From PALSA-600 sp963842335 (GTDB lineage Bacteria; Actinomycetota; Thermoleophilia; Gaiellales; Gaiellaceae), in contig CAWJGF010000024.1 in NCBI GenBank assembly GCA_963842335.1, forward strand, positions 1 through 64,000: a stretch of DNA of 64,000 nucleotides, read 5' to 3'. The notes beneath the pieces are model-generated. The model did not search any database and was not told the origin of the DNA. It saw nothing but the letters and a program-made list of their open reading frames with translations. Below, in pieces: positions 16,614 to 25,034 of the stretch (the first letter of the stretch is position 1; each line of letters begins with the position of its first letter). The position numbers and the translations under genes were made by a program.

Positions 16614-16636
16614 GGGTTCGAGCCTAGCGAGAGTCG

Positions 16637-17659
16637 CTACGCGGTTGCGGCAGCAAGCGCGGGAAGAATGTCGTCACCGTACGCCTGCAGCGTTTCCTCT
16701 TGGCCGTGCGTCATCAGGTAGATGTTGAACTGATCGACACCGATCCCCTCGAGCTGCTTGAGCTTCGCGCGGCATTGCTCGGTGCTGCCGATCACGCAGA
16801 AGCGGTCACAGATCTCGTCGGTGACGAACTCGCCATGCTTCGCGCCTACACGCGAGTGCTCGTTGTAGTCGTAGAACTTCCGCGCCTGGACGTAGTCGGT
16901 CAGCGCCTGCGGGACCGAGCTGCCGTCAGTGCCGTAACGGTCGATCAGATCCTGCACGTGGTTGGAGACCATCGCCGGGAACCACCGCACCTGCTCGCGC
17001 GCGTCCTGAATGTCATCGGTCACGTGACTCGGCGCGCTGACGATGCACTTCAGCGCGGCCGGATCGCGGCCTGCTTCCTCGGCCGCCGCCCGGGCGGTGT
17101 CCATGATCCACGTGATGATGTCGGGGTCGGCGAGCTGGATGATGATGCCGTCGCCCTGGCGGCCGCCGACGGCGAGGGCCTTCGGGCCATACCCGGCGAC
17201 ATGCATCTCGATCGGCGGCAGCTCCGGACGAACCCACTTGAGCTGGAGCTCCTTGCCGTTCCAGGTCACCTCTTTCCCGTTCATGAACGGCTTGATCATC
17301 TTCAGCGCCTCTTCGAACTCGGCGACCTTGACGGGCTGCCGGCCGATGTACCGCACGGCAGAGTCACCGCGGCCGATGCCCATGATCATGCGGCCCTCCG
17401 AGATGTCGTGGAGGGTCGCGTAGGCGCTCGCGAGCACCGTCGGGTCACGCGTCCCCGGGTTCGTGACCATGTGGCCGAGCTTGATCGTCGACGTCCGGTC
17501 GGCGACCAGCGCCAGCACCGGGAACGACTCCTGCCAGAGCACGTGTGAGTCGTAGGTCCACGCGTATTCGAAGCCGTGGCTCTCGGCGAGTTCGATGAGC
17601 TCGATGAGGCGGCTATAGGGCGGGTCGGGAAGAACAGTGACACCGAAGCTCAGGCTCAT
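16637..17659 (-). CDS. LLM-class, F420-type oxidoreductase (candidate for pyrimidine reduction)
   Basis: 340-residue luciferase-like TIM-barrel flavin/deazaflavin enzyme. MSLSFGVTVLPDPPYSRLIEL, FEYAWTYDSHVLWQESF, KLGHMVTNPGTRDPTVLASAYATLHDISEGRMIMGIGRGDSAVR and PPIEMHVAGYGPKALAVGGRQGDG are marks of the methylene-tetrahydromethanopterin-reductase-like branch, most of which use F420 though a few use FMN. The start is the ATG at 17659, preceded by AGGAGGT; the open frame runs 18 codons further but is unsupported. Its neighbourhood holds dihydropyrimidinase, an amidohydrolase, an aminotransferase and MMSDH, and the F420 operon lies 20 kb away. I infer a role in pyrimidine or hydantoin reduction. 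Confidence 0.88.
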   Translation of the reverse strand: MSLSFGVTVLPDPPYSRLIELIELAESHGFEYAWTYDSHVLWQESFPVLALVADRTSTIKLGHMVTNPGTRDPTVLASAYATLHDISEGRMIMGIGRGDSAVRYIGRQPVKVAEFEEALKMIKPFMNGKEVTWNGKELQLKWVRPELPPIEMHVAGYGPKALAVGGRQGDGIIIQLADPDIITWIMDTARAAAEEAGRDPAALKCIVSAPSHVTDDIQDAREQVRWFPAMVSNHVQDLIDRYGTDGSSVPQALTDYVQARKFYDYNEHSRVGAKHGEFVTDEICDRFCVIGSTEQCRAKLKQLEGIGVDQFNIYLMTHGQEETLQAYGDDILPALAAATA

Positions 17660-17690
17660 GGCACCTCCTGTCGCGTGGACCTTCACCCTA

Positions 17691-17696
17691 GATAAT
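17691..17696 (+). promoter_or_regulatory. -10-like GATAAT in the LLM/YdcZ divergent region
   Basis: GATAAT at -12 to -7 from an ATG at 17703, which opens a 21-codon frame (starting MKFICADPNYG) whose TGA overlaps the TTG start of the YdcZ-like gene. On the other strand TAGGGT and TATCTA lie in the same stretch and could serve the LLM gene. Confidence 0.4.
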
Positions 17697-17728
17697 CGCG
17701 GCATGAAGTTCATCTGTGCCGACCCGAA

Positions 17729-18865
17729 CTACGGAGACCAAGCCGCCAAGCTGGTGACGGCCGCTTGACCGGCCTGCTCCTTCTGCTCTTCGCCGTCGTC
17801 GCGGGAGCGGTTCTGCCGCTTCAGGCGGGGATAAACGCGCAACTCGCCCAGTTCGTCGGCGGCCCCGTCCGAGCGTCGCTGGTGTCGTTTGTCGTCGGCA
17901 CGCTCTGTCTGGCACTCGTCGTCGCTCTTTTCTACCGCTCCTGGCTCGCCTTCGAGCAGCGAAGCGCCACGCCACTGCGCCTCGTCGGCGTCGGGCTGCT
18001 GATCGCCGGCGCGACCCTCGTCCGGCTCTTCTGACGCTCGATGCAGCGCGACGCCGGCCATGACGAGGACGACCCCTCCGAGCTCGAGCACTGACGGCAA
18101 CTGCTGCAGGACGACGACGCCGATCACCGTTGCGACTGCGGGGAGGAGCGAGACGAAGAGGGCATAGGTCGCACGGGTGAGACGCGCCATCGCAAGTTGG
18201 TCGAAGACATAGGGGATGACCGACGACGAGATGCCGACGCCGATCCCCGCGGCGATTGCGATGGGATCGGCGAACGCATGGGCTGCGCCGGCGATCCCGA
18301 CCGGCGACACGAACACGAAAGCGACGAGCATCGCGGCCGCGAGGCCGTCGATCCCGCCGACACTGTGGCGGGCGACGCGGTGCGCGAGCACGATGTAGAG
18401 CGTGAAGAGCGCGCAGTTCGCAAACGCGAATGCGAACCCAAGAGCCTGACCGCCGAATTGGATATGGGTGAGCAGAAAGACGCCGGCGACGGCCGCGAGC
18501 ACCGCGCCGCCGTTCCGAGCCGTGCGCGCCCCTGCGATCGCCAGCGCGATCGGCCCGACGAACTCGATCGCCGCGACAGTTGCGAGCGGCAGGTGGTCGA
18601 TCGCAATGTAGAAGCACACATTCATCGCGGCGAAGACCGCACCGAGGGCGAGCACGAGCAGGCGCCCGTCGCGATCGAGCAGCGCGATCGTTCGCCAGGG
18701 CCGCCGCCAGAGCGCGAACACGAGGGCGGCCGAGGCTATCCGGAGCCACGCGACGCCGAGTACGTCGACTCGGGCGAAGAGCAGGACGGCGAACGACGGC
18801 CCGAGGTAATGGAAGACCGCGCTCCCCGCGAAGTACGACTGCGGAGGCAACCGGCGCCGGCGCAT
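17729..18865 (-). CDS. EamA-family (RhtA-like) exporter with an antisense-derived tail
   Basis: Ten-helix DMT-superfamily transporter, likely an amino-acid or metabolite exporter. Residues 1-280 match the family (for example FARVDVLGVAWLRIASAALVFAL, VAAIEFVGPIALAI, SSSVIPYVFDQLAMARLTRATYALFVSLLPAVA). After the last helix the frame does not stop: about 98 polar, charged residues follow, read entirely antisense to the YdcZ-like gene. I infer that a deletion removed the native stop. ATG start with GACACT at -12 to -7. Divergent from an AsnC-type regulator, a common regulator-exporter pairing. Confidence 0.75.
   Translation of the reverse strand: MRRRRLPPQSYFAGSAVFHYLGPSFAVLLFARVDVLGVAWLRIASAALVFALWRRPWRTIALLDRDGRLLVLALGAVFAAMNVCFYIAIDHLPLATVAAIEFVGPIALAIAGARTARNGGAVLAAVAGVFLLTHIQFGGQALGFAFAFANCALFTLYIVLAHRVARHSVGGIDGLAAAMLVAFVFVSPVGIAGAAHAFADPIAIAAGIGVGISSSVIPYVFDQLAMARLTRATYALFVSLLPAVATVIGVVVLQQLPSVLELGGVVLVMAGVALHRASEEPDEGRAGDQQPDADEAQWRGASLLEGEPGAVEKSDDECQTERADDKRHQRRSDGAADELGELRVYPRLKRQNRSRDDGEEQKEQAGQAAVTSLAAWSP
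17765..18034 (+). CDS. YdcZ-like DMT transporter, internally shortened
   Basis: 89-residue membrane protein. The first half, LLLLLFAVVAGAVLPLQAGINAQLAQ then VRASLVSFVVGTLCLALVVALF, is the classic opening of YdcZ (DMT superfamily); the end, PLRLVGVGLLIAGATLVRL, is the classic last helix. The two or so helices usually between them are missing (normal length is about 140-150), so I infer an in-frame deletion of about 55-60 residues. The TTG start is uncertain. The whole gene is covered on the other strand by the C-terminal extension of the EamA gene. Probably a remnant, but the frame is intact. Confidence 0.5.
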   Translation: MTGLLLLLFAVVAGAVLPLQAGINAQLAQFVGGPVRASLVSFVVGTLCLALVVALFYRSWLAFEQRSATPLRLVGVGLLIAGATLVRLF

Positions 18866-18871
18866 GCCACC

Positions 18872-18877
18872 AGTGTC
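18872..18877 (-). promoter_or_regulatory. Probable leaderless -10 for the EamA gene
   Basis: GACACT on the minus strand at -12 to -7 from the ATG. It keeps the conserved A at position 2 and T at position 6 but lacks the first T. Confidence 0.35.
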
Positions 18878-18934
18878 GCGGCAACGGACCGAAGTGGACA
18901 GAGCGAATCAAAGGCACTATCGTGATTCCACCGT

Positions 18935-19415
18935 ATGATCGACGGAACATTCGAGCAAGAGCCCTGCCGCTTCGGCGCGAATCGACCCTACCGACCGTCG
19001 GATCCTGAGTGAGCTTGCTGCCGATGGCCGCATCTCCCTGGCCGAGCTCGGGCGTCGCGTCAGCCTCTCCTCGCCGGCCGTCGCCGAACGTGTCCAGCGG
19101 CTCGAGCGATCCGGCGTGATCACGGGCTACCACGCGGAGATCGATCCGCGGGCGCTCGGCTTCCCGCTCAAGGCGATCGTCCGTATCAGACCAGGTGCGC
19201 GCCAGCTGCCGAAGATCCCCGAGCTTGCCGAGCAGATCCCCGAGGTCGCGGAATGCCTTCGGATCACCGGTGAGGACTGCTTCGTGCTGACGGTGCATCT
19301 CCGCTCGATGGACGAGCTGAGCGGCCTGCTCGACCGCTTTCTCGTCTACGGCGAGACGACGACGTCGATCGTCAACGCGACCCCGATCCCTCGCCGCGGT
19401 GCGCCGATCGAGTGA
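18935..19415 (+). pseudogene. Lrp/AsnC-family regulator with a frameshift at its start codon
   Basis: A complete Lrp/AsnC regulator can be read in one frame from about 18939: helix-turn-helix (DPTDRRILSELAADGRISLA, then RRVSLSSPAVAERVQRLERSGVI), the linker TGYHAEIDPRALGFPLKAIV and the effector-binding RAM domain to the stop at 19415. But no ATG, GTG or TTG opens that frame before the HTH; a TGA lies at 18936-18938. The only ATG (18935) is one base out of frame. Removing one base after it would give a natural M-S-T-E-H-S-S start. So either a one-base insertion inactivated it, or it is a sequence error. An in-frame GTG at 19116 would make only the effector domain. It probably controlled the divergent EamA exporter. 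Confidence 0.75.
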
Positions 19416-19891
19416 CGTGGTCGCACGCCCCGGCCGGTTACGCCTGCCCGTTTTGCCGGCTCGTGCGAGGCGTCGAGAGCGAGGTCAACCGACTCGATGA
19501 CGTCGTCTACCGCGACGACGCGACGACGGCGTTCATCGCGCCCAAGTGGTGGCCGGCGAATCACGCCCATGTGCTGGTGATTCCGAACGTGCACGTCGAG
19601 AACATCTATGCGATCGACGAACAGGCGTTGTGTGCCATATCGGCGACCGTCAAGCGTGTCGCCGTCGCGCTGAAGTCGGCGTACGAATGCGACGGGACCT
19701 CGACGCGTCAGCACAACGAGCCGGCGGGGTACCAGGACGTCTGGCACATGCACGTCCACGTCTTCCCACGGTATGCCGACGACAATCTGTACGCGAGCCA
19801 CGAGGAAACGCACTGGACGACCCCGGCCGAGCGCGCCCCGTATGCCGCGAAGCTGCGGGCCGCGCTGACCGGCGAACCGCTGCACACGTAA
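19412..19891 (+). CDS. HIT-family protein
   Basis: 159-residue histidine-triad nucleotide hydrolase or transferase. The triad HMHVHVFPRY sits near residues 112-121; CPFCRLV at 13-19 is the common N-terminal pair found in zinc-bearing HIT proteins, though the other two ligands are not evident. The GTG start overlaps the stop of the AsnC gene as GTGA, so translation may depend on reading through the regulator. The substrate is unknown. Confidence 0.88.
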   Translation: MTWSHAPAGYACPFCRLVRGVESEVNRLDDVVYRDDATTAFIAPKWWPANHAHVLVIPNVHVENIYAIDEQALCAISATVKRVAVALKSAYECDGTSTRQHNEPAGYQDVWHMHVHVFPRYADDNLYASHEETHWTTPAERAPYAAKLRAALTGEPLHT

Positions 19892-19917
19892 CGGTCGTCA
19901 CGCGCGCTTCACTGGGG

Positions 19918-21156
19918 TCAACCGGCGAGCAGGGCGAGCGTCTTCGAAGCCAGGCGGTCGAGCGCCTCGACCGACAGCGCGAGGTGCTCCGGCTTCGTGT
20001 CCTCGAGCTTCGTGTGCGACAGGCCGCGCAGGCTCTGGACGAAGAGCATCACCGTCGGGATCCCCGCGCGCGCCACCTCGGCCGCGTCGTGCAGTGGGCC
20101 GGACGGCAGCTTGTGCGACGTCCCCGAGACCTCGCGAACTGCTTCGTCCGCCAATGCGATGAGCGTCTCGTCGAAGAGAATCGGCTCGATCGCCCAGATC
20201 CGTTCCCATTCGACTTCGAGGTTCTCCTCGGACGCGAAGCGCGCGGCGTCGTCCTTGGCCAGTCGCAGCAGCCGCTCGAGCGAGACCGCATCGAGGTGAC
20301 GCTGATCGAGCAGTTGCTCGGCGGTCTCGACGACCGACGTGACGATGCCGGGCTTCGTGACGACACCGCCCGAGGTGCACACCGCACCGCCGCCCACCTC
20401 GCGGGCGATGTCGCGGATCGAAAGCGCGAGCTTGGCGGCGCCGGCAAGGGCGTCGCGGCGTTTGTCCATCGGTGTCGACCCGGCATGCGCCGCCTGGCCG
20501 CGCCACGTGATGCGAGAGCGCTCGACGCCGAACGTGCCAAGCACGACACCGAGTGGAAGGTCCATCGACTCGAGCACCGGCCCCTGCTCGATGTGGAGCT
20601 CGAGATAGGCCGCCGCCCCCTCCAGCTGGGCACGCGCGTCAAGCGCGCGGTCGAGCTCCACCCCGTGCTCGCGAAGTGCGTCGGGCAGCGCGATCCCGTC
20701 ACGGTCGACGAGCCCGCGCAGCTCGTCCTGGTCGCGCATCGACCCTGCCGCGGCCGAGGAGCCGAAGAGCGAGCGGCCGAAGCGAGCGCCTTCCTCGTCG
20801 GCCCAGCTGACGAGGCGCACGGTGAGGTGCGGCGTCCCTTCGCCGGCGATGCGGCGAAGGACCTCGGCACCGGCCAGGACGTTGAGACTGCCGTCGAGCC
20901 AGCCGCCGTTCGGAACCGAATCCAAGTGCCCGCCGAGCACGAGCGAACGCTCGGAGTCGCCGCGCAGCGTGAACCACTGGTTCCCGGCGGCGTCGATCTC
21001 CTCGACCGCGCCGGTGCCGGTGAGCTTCACCCGCAGGAACGCGCGCGCCTGCTCCCAGGTGTCCGTCCACGCAACGCGCTGGGCGCCGTTTTCGTCCCCG
21101 GTGAGCGCGCGCAACTCCTCGAGTTCGGCGATCGTGCGGGCTGGGTCCAGAGCCAC
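19918..21156 (-). CDS. N-carbamoyl-amino-acid/beta-ureidopropionate amidohydrolase (M20 family)
   Basis: 412-residue zinc (or Mn) amidohydrolase that splits N-carbamoyl amino acids to the amino acid, CO2 and ammonia; with beta-ureidopropionate it gives beta-alanine. Metal-site motifs: GGHLDSV (His77, Asp79), WLDGSLNVLAG (Asp88), DEEGARF (Glu121/122), LELHIEQG (His) and LSHTKLEDT (His). The family also holds allantoate amidohydrolase; I prefer the carbamoyl-beta-alanine role because dihydropyrimidinase and a beta-alanine-type aminotransferase are close. GTG start at 21156 with a TAGGAT hexamer at -13 to -8. Divergent from the ABC importer with 34 bp between. Confidence 0.88.
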   Translation of the reverse strand: MALDPARTIAELEELRALTGDENGAQRVAWTDTWEQARAFLRVKLTGTGAVEEIDAAGNQWFTLRGDSERSLVLGGHLDSVPNGGWLDGSLNVLAGAEVLRRIAGEGTPHLTVRLVSWADEEGARFGRSLFGSSAAAGSMRDQDELRGLVDRDGIALPDALREHGVELDRALDARAQLEGAAAYLELHIEQGPVLESMDLPLGVVLGTFGVERSRITWRGQAAHAGSTPMDKRRDALAGAAKLALSIRDIAREVGGGAVCTSGGVVTKPGIVTSVVETAEQLLDQRHLDAVSLERLLRLAKDDAARFASEENLEVEWERIWAIEPILFDETLIALADEAVREVSGTSHKLPSGPLHDAAEVARAGIPTVMLFVQSLRGLSHTKLEDTKPEHLALSVEALDRLASKTLALLAG

Positions 21157-21163
21157 GACCGCG

Positions 21164-21169
21164 ATCCTA
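21164..21169 (-). promoter_or_regulatory. Probable leaderless -10 for the amidohydrolase
   Basis: TAGGAT on the minus strand at -13 to -8 from the GTG, inside a 34-bp divergent gap. Confidence 0.45.
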
Positions 21170-21190
21170 AACCGTGATAGGACACGGGCT

Positions 21191-22048
21191 GTGAGGAAGG
21201 CATCCGTCAAGCGCGCAGCCGGCCAGTCGCTCGCGGTGCTCGCGCTCGTCGCGGCACTGCTCGTTCTGTGGGAGCTCTATCGGTGGCTGTGGACGTCGGC
21301 CGGCTGGACCTGGCCGTTCCCCGTTACCGACACATCGATGCCGCACATCTGGACGATCGCGAAGGCGTTCGGCCAGCCGGCGCAGGTCAACCAGCCGCCG
21401 CTGATCACGGTGCTGCTGCACAAGGCGCTCTTCACCGCGAAAGAGGCCATTGCCGGGTTCGCGCTCGGGGCGGTGGTCGGCTTCGTCCTGGCGGTCGTGC
21501 TCGTGCATTCGCGAACGCTCCTCCGCGGCTTCCTGCCCTACATCGTGGCGAGCCAGACGATCCCGATCCTCGCGATCGCACCGATGGTCGTCGTCTGGGT
21601 GAACCCGAAGCTGCCTTCGGGCCTGCAGGGCTGGGGCGCGGTCGCCGTGATCGCGGCGTACCTGACCTTCTTCCCCGTCGTCATCAACACGCTGCGGGGC
21701 CTCCAGTCCGCCGACGCGCGCGCACTCGATCTGATGCGCACCTACGCGGCGAGCTCCTGGACCGTGCTGTGGAAGCTGCGCGTTCCCACCTCGCTGCCGT
21801 ATGTCTTCTCGGCCCTGCGAATCGCCGCGACGGCGAGTGTGGTCGGCGCCATCATCGGCGAGTTGCCGTCAGGGCTGCAGGACGGGCTCGGCGGCGCGAT
21901 CATCAACTTCAACCAGTACTACTCGATCGAGCCGCAGGAGCTGTGGGCCACGAACATCGTTGCGGCCGCGCTCGGGATCATCTTCTTCGTCGCCGTCGTC
22001 AGTGCCGAGAAGGCAATCGTTCACCGCGCACCCGAGGTGACCGCGTGA
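21191..22048 (+). CDS. ABC transporter permease (SsuC/ThiX-like)
   Basis: 285-residue inner-membrane permease with about six helices. The BPD_transp_1 coupling helix region is NTLRGLQSADARALDLMRTYAASSWTVLWKLRVPTSLPYVFSALRIA, the EAA-type loop. First gene of an importer operon permease-ATPase-permease-binding protein in which the joints overlap by 4 nt (GTGA at 22045-22048). The presence of two different permeases means a heterodimeric channel. Likely substrate: a pyrimidine or related heterocycle, judged from the NMT1/THI5-type binding protein and the adjacent dihydropyrimidinase. Confidence 0.92.
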   Translation: MRKASVKRAAGQSLAVLALVAALLVLWELYRWLWTSAGWTWPFPVTDTSMPHIWTIAKAFGQPAQVNQPPLITVLLHKALFTAKEAIAGFALGAVVGFVLAVVLVHSRTLLRGFLPYIVASQTIPILAIAPMVVVWVNPKLPSGLQGWGAVAVIAAYLTFFPVVINTLRGLQSADARALDLMRTYAASSWTVLWKLRVPTSLPYVFSALRIAATASVVGAIIGELPSGLQDGLGGAIINFNQYYSIEPQELWATNIVAAALGIIFFVAVVSAEKAIVHRAPEVTA

Positions 22049-22869
22049 GCGCAGCGGAACCCGTCGTCCGCGTCGAACGGGTGACGAAGACGTTCCCGCG
22101 GGGCAACGTGACGGCGCTGCAGGACATCGAGCTGACGCTCGCGCCGAAGGAGTTCGTGTCGCTGATCGGGCCGTCGGGATGCGGGAAGTCCACGCTCCTG
22201 CGCGTGATCGGCGACCTCATCGATCCGACGGAGGGAACCGTCACCATCAACGGCAAGCCCGCCCGGCAGGCACGCGCCGACCACGACTACGGCATCGTCT
22301 TCCAGGACGCGGTGCTCTTCGAATGGCGCACCGTGAGGAAGAACATCGCACTCCCGCTCGAGCTGCTCGGGTGGGAGCGCGCGCGGCGCAAGGCGCGCGT
22401 CGAGGAGATGCTCGAGCTGGTCGAGTTGCAGAACTTCGGCGATCACCATCCGTGGCAGCTCTCGGGCGGCATGCAGCAGCGCGTTGCGATCGCCCGGGCG
22501 CTTGCATTCGAGCCGGCGCTGCTCTTGATGGACGAGCCCTTCGGCGCGCTCGACGAGATGACGAGGGAGCGCCTGAATCTCGAGCTGCTCGCGATCTGGC
22601 AGCAGCTTGCTTCGACCGTCGTCTTCGTGACGCACTCGATCTCGGAGGCCGTCTTCCTCTCGACTCGCGTCGTCGTGATGAGCCCACGGCCCGGCCGCAT
22701 CGCGGGGACGGTCGACATCGACCTTCCCTCACCGCGCACGGCCGAGACGCGAGAGGATCCCCGGTTCTTCGAGCTCGTGACGCAGGTGCGCGAACTACTG
22801 CGTCTCCGCGGAGAGCATCTCCTGCCCGAGGAGGAGCAACTGCTCCGGGAAGCAGCCGGCGGCGGATGA
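22045..22869 (+). CDS. ABC transporter ATP-binding protein (SsuB/ThiZ-like)
   Basis: 274-residue ATPase energising the importer. Walker A GPSGCGKST near 42-50, Q-loop YGIVFQDAVLFEWRTV, signature LSGGMQQRVAIARAL, Walker B LLLMDEPFGALD and H-loop VVFVTHSISEAVFL are complete. The DAVLFEWRTV after the Q-loop is usual for nitrate/sulfonate/pyrimidine-type importers. GTG start overlaps the previous stop; its own stop overlaps the next start as ATGA. Confidence 0.95.
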   Translation: MSAAEPVVRVERVTKTFPRGNVTALQDIELTLAPKEFVSLIGPSGCGKSTLLRVIGDLIDPTEGTVTINGKPARQARADHDYGIVFQDAVLFEWRTVRKNIALPLELLGWERARRKARVEEMLELVELQNFGDHHPWQLSGGMQQRVAIARALAFEPALLLMDEPFGALDEMTRERLNLELLAIWQQLASTVVFVTHSISEAVFLSTRVVVMSPRPGRIAGTVDIDLPSPRTAETREDPRFFELVTQVRELLRLRGEHLLPEEEQLLREAAGGG

Positions 22870-23639
22870 GTCTGCGCCGCTCGATCGACTGGCTGCCCGC
22901 CATTCTCGTCTTCATCGGCGCGATCGCCGTCTGGGACCTCGCCATTCGCGTCTTCCACATCCAGCAGTTCCTGCTGCCGCGGCCCGGAGCGATCGTCTCG
23001 ACGTTCTGGAACGAGCGGCACACGCTCTGGCCGGCGGGGTGGTACACGTTCAAGGAGGCGCTGGGCGGTTTCTTCGCCGGCTCACTGCTCGGAATGGCGA
23101 CTGCGACCCTCATCGGTCGCTTCACGCTGGTCGGCACAGCGCTGATGCCGCTCGCGATCGCCGCCAACGCAGTGCCGATCATCGCGTTCGCGCCCATCTT
23201 CGACGTCTGGTTCAACCCGCTCTCGCCGCACTCGAAGATGGCGATCGCCGGCGTCCTGTGCTTCCTGCCGGTGATGGTGAACACGCTGCGCGGGCTGCAG
23301 AGCGCCAGTCCGCGCCAGATCGAACTGATGCGGTCCTACGCCTGCAGCGATCGCGAGATCTGGCGTCGCGTGCGCGTGCCGGCCGCGCTCCCGTTCGTCT
23401 TCACGGCGCTCAAGGTCGCCAGCGTCCTCGCGATGATCGGGGCGATCGTGGGAGAGTATTTCGGCGGCTCGTTCAACTCGCTCGGGGTTCTCATCAACTC
23501 CGATGCGAACATCTTCAATTTCGAGCGCGCCTGGGCGGGCATCCTCGTCGCCTCGCTCCTCGGGCTCGCGCTCTACGGAGCAGTCGTGGTCACCGAGCGA
23601 GCGGTCGTCAGCTGGGCGCCGGAGTATCGGGACTCGTAA
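22866..23639 (+). CDS. ABC transporter permease, second subunit
   Basis: 257-residue permease related to the one two genes upstream. It has the same arrangement: NTLRGLQSASPRQIELMRSYACSDREIWRRVRVPAALPFVFTALKVA is its EAA loop, and the membrane core IAANAVPIIAFAPIFDVWF aligns with the other subunit's SQTIPILAIAPMVVVWV. ATG start in ATGA overlap with the ATPase stop. Confidence 0.92.
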   Translation: MSLRRSIDWLPAILVFIGAIAVWDLAIRVFHIQQFLLPRPGAIVSTFWNERHTLWPAGWYTFKEALGGFFAGSLLGMATATLIGRFTLVGTALMPLAIAANAVPIIAFAPIFDVWFNPLSPHSKMAIAGVLCFLPVMVNTLRGLQSASPRQIELMRSYACSDREIWRRVRVPAALPFVFTALKVASVLAMIGAIVGEYFGGSFNSLGVLINSDANIFNFERAWAGILVASLLGLALYGAVVVTERAVVSWAPEYRDS

Positions 23640-23701
23640 ACGGACGCCAATCGGTAGAGAATCGCGGAGATGCAAATGCAGGAAACCGAGGAGGGACACG
23701 A

Positions 23702-24814
23702 ATGAGGAAACGCTGGCTCGTGAGCGTGCTGCTCGTAGGCGTGCTGTCTGTCGCCGCTGTCGTCGGAGCTTCGACGCGGGCGCAAGCCGCCCCCAAGCTG
23801 ACGAACATCACGTTGCAACTCAAGTGGGTGCCACAGGCGCAGTTCGCCGGGTACTACGCGGCGAGCCTGAAAGGCTTCTACAAGGATGCCGGGCTGAATG
23901 TGACGCTGAAGAACGGCGGCCCGAACATCATTCCCGAGCAGGTCGTCGCGTCGGGCCAGGCGCAATTCGGCGTCGACTGGCTCCCGAGTCTGCTCGCCGC
24001 ACGTGACAAGGGCACCGACCTCGTCAACGTGGCGCAGGTCTTTGCCCGGTCAGGCATGACCCAGCTGACGTGGAAGTCGAGCGGGATCAACACGATCTCG
24101 AAGATGAAGGACAAGAAGGTCGCGAACTGGCTCGGCGGCAACCAGTACGAGCTCTTCGCCGCGCTCACGAAGAACGGCATGAGCCCCGCGCAGAACAAGG
24201 GCGTGACGATCGTCCAGCAGCCGTTCACGATGGATCTCTTCCTGAACCATCAGGTCGACTCGGCATCGGCGATGACCTACAACGAGCTCGCGCAGGTTCT
24301 CGAATCCAAGAACCCGAAGACCGGCAAGCTCTACCAGCTCTCCGACCTGAACGTGATCAAGATGCAGCAGGTCGGGACGGGGATGCTCGAGGACGGCCTC
24401 TTCTCGACCGGCAAGTGGCTGAAGGATCCCGCCAACCAGGCGGTCGCGGTGAAGTTCATCGCCGCGTCGTTGAAGGGTTGGATCTACTGCCGCGATCACG
24501 CGGCATCGTGCGTCTCGATGACCTTGAAGGAAGGGCCGACCCTTCCGAAGGGTCACCAGACGTGGATGATGAACGAGATCAACAAGCTCGCCTGGCCTTC
24601 CGCCGCAAGCGGGATCGGCCTCATGAACAAGGCTGCGTTCACGCAGACGGCCAAGATCGCGCAGCAGTTCGGCGTGATCAAGAAGGCGCCGTCGGGCGCC
24701 TACCGCACCGACCTCGCGGCGAAGGCCGTCGCGAGCCTGAAGGCCGCGGGCGCCGACGTGAACGGCAACAGCTGGAAGCCGTCGGTCGTGAAGCTCACGG
24801 CAGGCGGCAAGTAG
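23702..24814 (+). CDS. NMT1/THI5-type ABC substrate-binding protein
   Basis: 370-residue exported binding protein; signal peptide about 1-29 ending in RAQA. ITLQLKWVPQAQFAGYYAAS, KGFYKDAGLNVTLKNGGPNI, VASGQAQFGVDWLPSLLAAR and VANWLGGNQYELFAAL are the standard blocks of the family that binds thiamine precursors, riboflavin-type rings or other pyrimidine-like ligands. AGGAGGG precedes the ATG. No lipobox is seen, which is unusual for a Gram-positive binding protein. It ends just before a strong terminator. Ligand inferred as uracil, thymine or their dihydro forms, from context only. Confidence 0.9.
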   Translation: MRKRWLVSVLLVGVLSVAAVVGASTRAQAAPKLTNITLQLKWVPQAQFAGYYAASLKGFYKDAGLNVTLKNGGPNIIPEQVVASGQAQFGVDWLPSLLAARDKGTDLVNVAQVFARSGMTQLTWKSSGINTISKMKDKKVANWLGGNQYELFAALTKNGMSPAQNKGVTIVQQPFTMDLFLNHQVDSASAMTYNELAQVLESKNPKTGKLYQLSDLNVIKMQQVGTGMLEDGLFSTGKWLKDPANQAVAVKFIAASLKGWIYCRDHAASCVSMTLKEGPTLPKGHQTWMMNEINKLAWPSAASGIGLMNKAAFTQTAKIAQQFGVIKKAPSGAYRTDLAAKAVASLKAAGADVNGNSWKPSVVKLTAGGK

Positions 24815-24821
24815 CAAGCAG

Positions 24822-24863
24822 CGACCGGGCCTGGCTCACCTGCGGGCGAGCCAGGCCGGGTCG
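24822..24863 (+). terminator. Terminator hairpin of the ABC importer operon
   Basis: 16-bp stem with one mismatch (24822-24837 with 24848-24863) and a 10-nt loop, starting 7 nt after the binding-protein stop. It has no strong T tail. A smaller CCGTCG/CGACGG hairpin follows at 24886-24902. Confidence 0.75.
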
Positions 24864-24911
24864 TGATCGGCGGCCGTGATCGAAGCCGTCGTCGAGCGAC
24901 GGCCGTGGTGA

Positions 24912-24938
24912 GCCGAATGTGGTCAGACCAAGTGCGGA
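24912..24938. promoter_or_regulatory. FadR/GntR-like operator upstream of hydA
   Basis: Left half GCCGAATGTGGTC, central A, right half GACCAAGTGCGGA; core TGGTC-A-GACCA. It matches the palindrome at 3072-3098 in 23 of 27 positions, and lies 96 nt before the hydA ATG. Confidence 0.6.
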
Positions 24939-25034
24939 GAGAGCGAAACGTCTCATCCACAGGAAGGCCCTCTTTCGGCTTTCGCAAGCCATTAAAGTCT
25001 CAGTCGAAGCCAGGTCGACCGAAGGGAGCCAGCC

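Noticed and set aside
17703..17768. 21-codon frame upstream of the YdcZ-like gene
   Set aside because: It has a good -10 position and overlaps the TTG start, but it is too short and unrecognised to call as a gene; kept as a note in the promoter entry.
19116..19415. A stand-alone 99-residue effector-domain protein from the internal GTG
   Set aside because: The same frame upstream encodes a complete helix-turn-helix, so this is the end of a frameshifted AsnC regulator, not a separate RAM-domain gene.
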